Origin: Ruminococcus flavefaciens
GTDB lineage: Bacteria; Bacillota_A; Clostridia; Oscillospirales; Ruminococcaceae
Length of the DNA stretch: 7,906 nucleotides
Assembly: GCA_004556875.1 (NCBI GenBank)
Contig: SFFP01000076.1
Coordinates: forward strand, 1 to 7,906
Direction of reading: 5' to 3'
Shown here: positions 6,078 through 7,906 of the stretch, one piece after another
How the letters are laid out: every line of letters begins with the position of its first letter
Position numbering within the stretch: position 1 is the stretch's first letter
Notes under the pieces: generated by a model
Databases searched by the model: none
Told to the model about the DNA's origin: nothing
Seen by the model: only the letters and a program-made list of their open reading frames with translations
Program-made: the position numbers and the translations under genes

Positions 6078-6085
6078 CCTCCTTA
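6078..6085 (-). promoter_or_regulatory. Joined stop codon and ribosome site, oadA to oadG
   Basis: TAAGGAGG: the oadA stop TAA forms part of the ribosome site of the oadG-like gene, 7 bases before its ATG. Same arrangement as at 5272-5279 and 7505-7512. Confidence 0.75.
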
Positions 6086-7495
6086 CATTTCCTCAATGGT
6101 ATATACAGCTTCGTTCTCTTCCTTAGCCTTGCGGTCGTTGAGGAACTTGATAGTCTGGTCAGGATAGCAGATATAGCTCATTACATCTTCTTCGCTTCTG
6201 CAAAGATCGCCGAGAGCTTCTCTTGCAGCTGTAAATTCTTCACCTGTACGCTTCTGATCTTCGATACGGCAGTCAACAGGCTCGCTGTCGCCGAGAACCT
6301 TCTCTACAAGCTCCTTTGCGATAGGTGCAGGAGGATTGCCGTACTCGCCCTTGATGTAATTCTTTATCTCCTTGGAGATGTTTTTGTATCTTTCGCCTAC
6401 GAGAACGTTAGTTACAGCCTGATTTCCTACCATCTGTGAAAGAGGTGTAACAAGCGGAGGATAACCCATATCAGCTCTTACCTTCGGTATCTCAGCGAGA
6501 GCCTCATCAAATCTGTCCATAGCGTGCATATCAGTAAGGTTAGCGATCATATTTGAAAGCATACCGCCCGGAACTTTATAAACAAGTGCCTGAGCGTCTG
6601 TACCGAGACTCTTTGGATTGAGCTGACCGTTATCGATGTACTTTTGCTTGATAGGCTTGAAGTAATCGTTTACCTTATTGATTATATCTTCATTAAGACC
6701 TGTTTCGATACCGTACTGGCTGAGAGCGTAGAACATACTCTCTGTAGCAGGTTGTGAAGTACCGCCTGAGAAGCATGATGTAGCAGTATCGATTACATCT
6801 ATACCTGACTCGATAGCCTTTGTAAGTGTCATATAAGCCATACCTGTTGTACAGTGAGTATGGAGAATAAGTGTCATGTCACCGATAGCGTCCTTGATAC
6901 CCTTGATAAGGTGCTCAGCTTCATACGGAGACATAGTACCTGCCATATCCTTGAGGCAGATAGTGTCAAATCCCATAGTCTTGAGCTCTTTACACATCTC
7001 GATATACTTGTCTACTGTATGTACAGGACTCTGTGTATAAGAGATACAGCCTGATGCAATAGTCTTTTCTGTTGCATACTTCTTTGTAGCATTAAGAGCT
7101 GTCTCGATATTTCTGAAGTCATTAAGAGCGTCGAAAATACGGATAACATCAATACCATTCTTGATCGAAAGTTCGATAAATTTCTCGACAACATCGTCAT
7201 GGTAATGCTTATAACCGAGAAGGTTTTGACCTCTCAGAAGCATCTGAAGTCTGTTGTTAGGAAGATTTTTTCTCAGATTTCTGAGTCTCTCCCATGGATC
7301 TTCTTTCAGGAAACGAAGAGAAGCATCAAAGGTAGCTCCACCCCAGCACTCTACGGAATGGTAACCAACTTTGTCCATTTTATCGACAATCGGAAGCATC
7401 TGTTCTGTTGTCATACGAGTCGCAATCAATGACTGATGTGCATCACGAAGTATCGTTTCCGTAATTTTAATCGGCTTTTTCTTAATCTCTGCCAT
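6083..7495 (-). CDS. oadA: Oxaloacetate decarboxylase alpha subunit (carboxyltransferase; also annotated pyruvate carboxylase subunit B)
   Basis: Cytoplasmic carboxyltransferase that moves the carboxyl group from oxaloacetate to biotin, leaving pyruvate. The 470 residues hold an HMGL-like TIM barrel (about 9-270) and the conserved carboxylase domain (about 290-450). Visible active-site residues are the metal ligand Asp18 in ILRDAHQSL, the lysine Lys182 in CLKDMAGTM, and His212 and His214 in LHTHCTTGMA. SQMVGNQAV (353-361) and VPGGMLSNM (308-316) are typical of the second domain. There is no C-terminal biotin domain, matching the separate biotin carrier downstream. No biotin carboxylase gene is visible, so a decarboxylase is favoured over pyruvate carboxylase. 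The ribosome site GGAGG is 9 bases from the ATG and overlaps the previous stop. The first ~45 codons use AAA, ATT and TTG more than the remainder, which favours AAG, ATC and CTN, hinting at a junction inside the gene. Confidence 0.93.
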   Translation of the reverse strand: MAEIKKKPIKITETILRDAHQSLIATRMTTEQMLPIVDKMDKVGYHSVECWGGATFDASLRFLKEDPWERLRNLRKNLPNNRLQMLLRGQNLLGYKHYHDDVVEKFIELSIKNGIDVIRIFDALNDFRNIETALNATKKYATEKTIASGCISYTQSPVHTVDKYIEMCKELKTMGFDTICLKDMAGTMSPYEAEHLIKGIKDAIGDMTLILHTHCTTGMAYMTLTKAIESGIDVIDTATSCFSGGTSQPATESMFYALSQYGIETGLNEDIINKVNDYFKPIKQKYIDNGQLNPKSLGTDAQALVYKVPGGMLSNMIANLTDMHAMDRFDEALAEIPKVRADMGYPPLVTPLSQMVGNQAVTNVLVGERYKNISKEIKNYIKGEYGNPPAPIAKELVEKVLGDSEPVDCRIEDQKRTGEEFTAAREALGDLCRSEEDVMSYICYPDQTIKFLNDRKAKEENEAVYTIEEM

Positions 7496-7504
7496 TTTCT
7501 ATAT

Positions 7505-7512
7505 CCTCCTTA
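7505..7512 (-). promoter_or_regulatory. Joined stop codon and ribosome site, partial oadB to oadA
   Basis: TAAGGAGG: the stop TAA of the partial beta-subunit gene overlaps the oadA ribosome site, 9 bases from the oadA ATG. Confidence 0.7.
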
Positions 7513-7906
7513 TACTCCATAAATTGCCATAAACACACCGGCTGCTACCGCAGTACCGATAACACCTGCTACGTTTGGTCCCATCGCATGCATCAAAAGG
7601 AAGTTTGTCGGATCTGCTTCCGAACCAACCTTCTGGGACACACGGGCTGCCATAGGAACCGCCGATACACCGGCAGAACCAATCAATGGATTGATTTTTC
7701 CTCTGGTTACTAAACACATTAATTTGCCAAACAATACACCGGCTGCTGTTCCGAATGCAAATGCAACCAGACCAAGAACTACGATTTTCAATGTTGCTAC
7801 ATTAAGGAATGCAGAACCTGTCGTCGTAGCACCAACAGATGTACCAAGCAAAATAACTACGATATACATCAAAGCATTCGATGCTGTCTCTGTCAACTGA
7901 CCTACT
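7510..7906 (-). CDS. oadB: Second sodium-pumping decarboxylase beta subunit, C-terminal part (cut by right window edge)
   Basis: The frame is open to the window edge and codes for the last ~131 residues of an OadB/GcdB-type membrane subunit. It matches about residues 278-405 of the complete copy at 4046-5263. Conserved landmarks are SVGATT, GKINPLIGSAGVSAVPMAARVSQ and NFLLMHAMGPNVAGVIG, so the sodium-binding region of the C-terminal half is intact. The gene continues upstream; no start codon lies in the window, and the TTG at 7894-7896 is an internal leucine. Over this stretch 84 of 127 residues agree with the other copy, but codons differ sharply: 9 of 14 Leu codons are TTA/TTG here against 0 of 14 there, and 3 of 4 Lys are AAA against 0 of 6. 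It therefore appears not to be a recent duplicate. It stops 14 bases before oadA. Its presence next to oadA means two beta subunits flank one set of the other subunits. Confidence 0.93.
   Translation of the reverse strand, partial: VGQLTETASNALMYIVVILLGTSVGATTTGSAFLNVATLKIVVLGLVAFAFGTAAGVLFGKLMCLVTRGKINPLIGSAGVSAVPMAARVSQKVGSEADPTNFLLMHAMGPNVAGVIGTAVAAGVFMAIYGV

Noticed and set aside
7499..7717. Minus-strand open frame overlapping the partial beta subunit
   Set aside because: It is a different frame of a region already explained by a strongly conserved OadB C-terminus.
7894..7896. TTG as a possible start codon for a short OadB-like protein
   Set aside because: The frame remains open upstream to the window edge and the leucine aligns with an internal leucine of the complete copy, so this is a truncated view and not a start or a real short gene.

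Overview
Every gene in this window reads on the minus strand, so the order of transcription runs from high to low coordinates. Protein sequences, strong AAGGAGG-type ribosome binding sites and tight gene spacing point to a low-to-mid GC anaerobic Firmicute of class Clostridia. A Ruminococcus / Oscillospiraceae-like gut or rumen bacterium is my best guess, by inference and not by a search. No RNA genes, CRISPR arrays, insertion sequences or tRNAs were seen, and no gene-free stretch exceeds about 180 bases.

Right half (7906 to 4046): a cluster for a biotin-dependent, sodium-pumping decarboxylase. In transcription order it holds the C-terminal part of a beta subunit (cut by the window edge), the carboxyltransferase alpha subunit oadA, a small OadG-like membrane subunit, a stand-alone biotin carrier protein, and a second, complete beta subunit. 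Together these should move CO2 from oxaloacetate to biotin and use its release to export Na+. The cluster ends at a strong intrinsic terminator (3994-4024). The partial beta subunit and roughly the first 45 codons of oadA use codons unlike the rest of the cluster. This suggests either a recombination mosaic or an assembly junction.

Middle (3941 to 3180): a single alpha/beta hydrolase gene of unknown substrate. It has its own exact-consensus promoter (TTGACA, 17 bases, TATAAT) directly beside the upstream terminator.

Left part (3103 to 1): a lower-glycolysis operon, pgk, a 62-residue single-span membrane protein, tpiA, then gpmI (cut by the left edge). It has a clear promoter. Just downstream of that promoter lies an 18-bp inverted repeat that fits the clostridial Rex operator with one mismatch, suggesting control by the NADH/NAD+ ratio. 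Two related GGGCGGATA hairpins sit in the gaps after pgk and after tpiA.

The two large operons meet metabolically at phosphoenolpyruvate, oxaloacetate and pyruvate. That link is biochemical inference; the genes sit in separate transcription units. I see no clearly undescribed system. The most unusual points are the doubled beta subunit with its codon-use break, the putative Rex site, and the small membrane protein inside the glycolytic operon.
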